Source: Pararge aegeria
Lineage: Eukaryota; Arthropoda; Insecta; Lepidoptera; Nymphalidae
Direction of reading: 5' to 3'
Length of the DNA: 64,000 bases
NCBI RefSeq assembly: GCF_905163445.1
Contig: NC_053197.1
Location: 12,214,001 to 12,278,000, forward strand
Positions 63,390-64,000 of this stretch are shown here, piece after piece. The translations under genes and the position numbers were made by a program. Within the stretch, counting starts at the first letter, position 1. Each line of letters opens with the position of its first letter. Below the pieces are notes generated by a model. That model was not told the DNA's origin and searched no databases. It saw only the letters and a list, made by a program, of their open reading frames with translations.

Positions 63390-64000
63390 GATTATTACAT
63401 TACGCAAAGAATATAGAAACCCTAAACAATAATAGTTTTTTTGTGGTTATTTGGTATATTCCGAACAAAAACTGATAAAGATTACTAAATCATTTTTAAT
63501 ATCTACACCACGCAGATGTGACCGTGAGAATATTGACCAGAATTTGCAAACTATGCATAAGATTTTTACTGCCCTCGTCTTAAAAAAATCACACACATGG
63601 ACCGTGGGGCAAAATCATTGTGCCTACCCCTCGATTCGCGATAAAAAACACTTATTCAAATCGCAAGGTAACTTTACTCCTAGCTTTTTTATAACAAACA
63701 ATAGTTAATAGTTTCTTTTCTTGGGGCCTGTTATTTTTTTAACGGTCCAGGCAGTGCCCTGGGGTCATAGGTGAGGATTACAAACGTTCTCAGGCAGTTT
63801 TTTTTTAATAGTTTTAGCGTAGAATCTTTTTATCTGTGGGTACATCTGCTGTAGTCTTGTTGTTTGTTAAAAAGTGGGTCCGTTCGTGAGAATGTTTTTG
63901 CAGATTCTTATTTCTCTATTCGATAGAAATGTTTTCATGTTCTTAAGAACTAATATAGTTTACATTAATATTTGCCTGTTTGGTTATTATTTAAATCTGA
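63390..64000. other. AT-rich end of window
   Basis: The ORF at 63451-63708 (85 codons) has no motif and low-complexity AT codons. Nothing else is recognised. Confidence 0.35.

Noticed and set aside
1..64000. CRISPR array, bacterial operon or prophage
   Set aside because: There are no regularly spaced repeats, no Shine-Dalgarno-led ORFs and no prokaryotic genes. All repeat classes are eukaryotic.

Overview
The window looks like a stretch of an AT-rich insect nuclear genome, most likely a moth or butterfly. It holds many short, decayed non-LTR retrotransposon ends, tRNA-derived SINEs with intact RNA polymerase III boxes, small non-autonomous Helitrons with A/T-flanked CTAG ends, and a short hAT-type MITE. 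There are no bacterial-style operons and no long single-copy ORFs. The lepidopteran assignment rests on remembered features of such repeats, not on a search. I found no host gene that I can name. The only long ORF of clear function is a 5'-truncated reverse transcriptase at about 25.4-26.5 kb.

The family labels used below are local to this annotation. LINE-alpha is CR1/Jockey-like and ends in GAATTT- or GACTTT-type repeats. LINE-beta is a group of reverse-transcriptase C-terminal fragments with a KMWNAL motif. LINE-gamma is the 25.4 kb element. LINE-delta is a recurrent 3' end. LINE-epsilon is an inverted pair at 58.9 and 60.8 kb. LINE-zeta is RTE-like, with GHIAR, RGRP and RW.D motifs. TailR is a retroposon 3' tail containing a GCGAT...ATCGC palindrome. 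SINE-A to SINE-D have tRNA-like heads. RepF is an unclassified dispersed repeat. Pen is a short element with a hammerhead-like core, resembling a non-autonomous Penelope-like element. Hel-1, Hel-2 and Hel-3 are Helitron families.

Layout. 0.8-7.4 kb is a nested repeat cluster containing three LINE-alpha copies, Hel-1 copies, SINE-C and SINE-B copies, and a GC-rich TIR-bounded unit at 6.0-6.4 kb. 7.4-12.4 kb is repeat-poor and holds two weak exon candidates (8.28-8.41 kb minus, 11.05-11.11 kb plus). 12.5-23.5 kb carries Pen, SINE and MITE copies, an RTE-like fragment, a perfect palindrome and a full Hel-1. 25.4-26.9 kb is LINE-gamma. 27.8-28.9 kb contains diverged internal duplications. 29-32.5 kb holds LINE-alpha, SINE-A, Hel-3 and Hel-2. 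33.6-34.4 kb has a GC-rich patch with an RFX X-box match and a nested SINE-B. 35-48.4 kb and 49-57 kb are further nested repeats. 58.9-63.4 kb holds the LINE-epsilon pair, SINE-C, SINE-B, SINE-D and a third MITE.

Several insertions can be ordered because a younger element splits an older one. Pen is inside SINE-C (1.4 kb) and SINE-B (50.1 and 56.4 kb). Hel-1 and TailR are inside LINE-alpha (2.2-3.1 kb). TailR is inside SINE-C (3.7 kb) and SINE-B (18.4 kb). LINE-beta is inside SINE-B (34.1 kb) and inside a tandem repeat (47.6 kb). LINE-alpha is inside a Helitron (52.3 kb). A MITE is inside a local repeat (15.7 kb). The most unusual signals are Pen with its possible ribozyme, a Helitron whose 3' hairpin is a perfect 20-bp-arm palindrome, and the GC-rich TIR-bounded unit. 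No cooperating gene set is visible.
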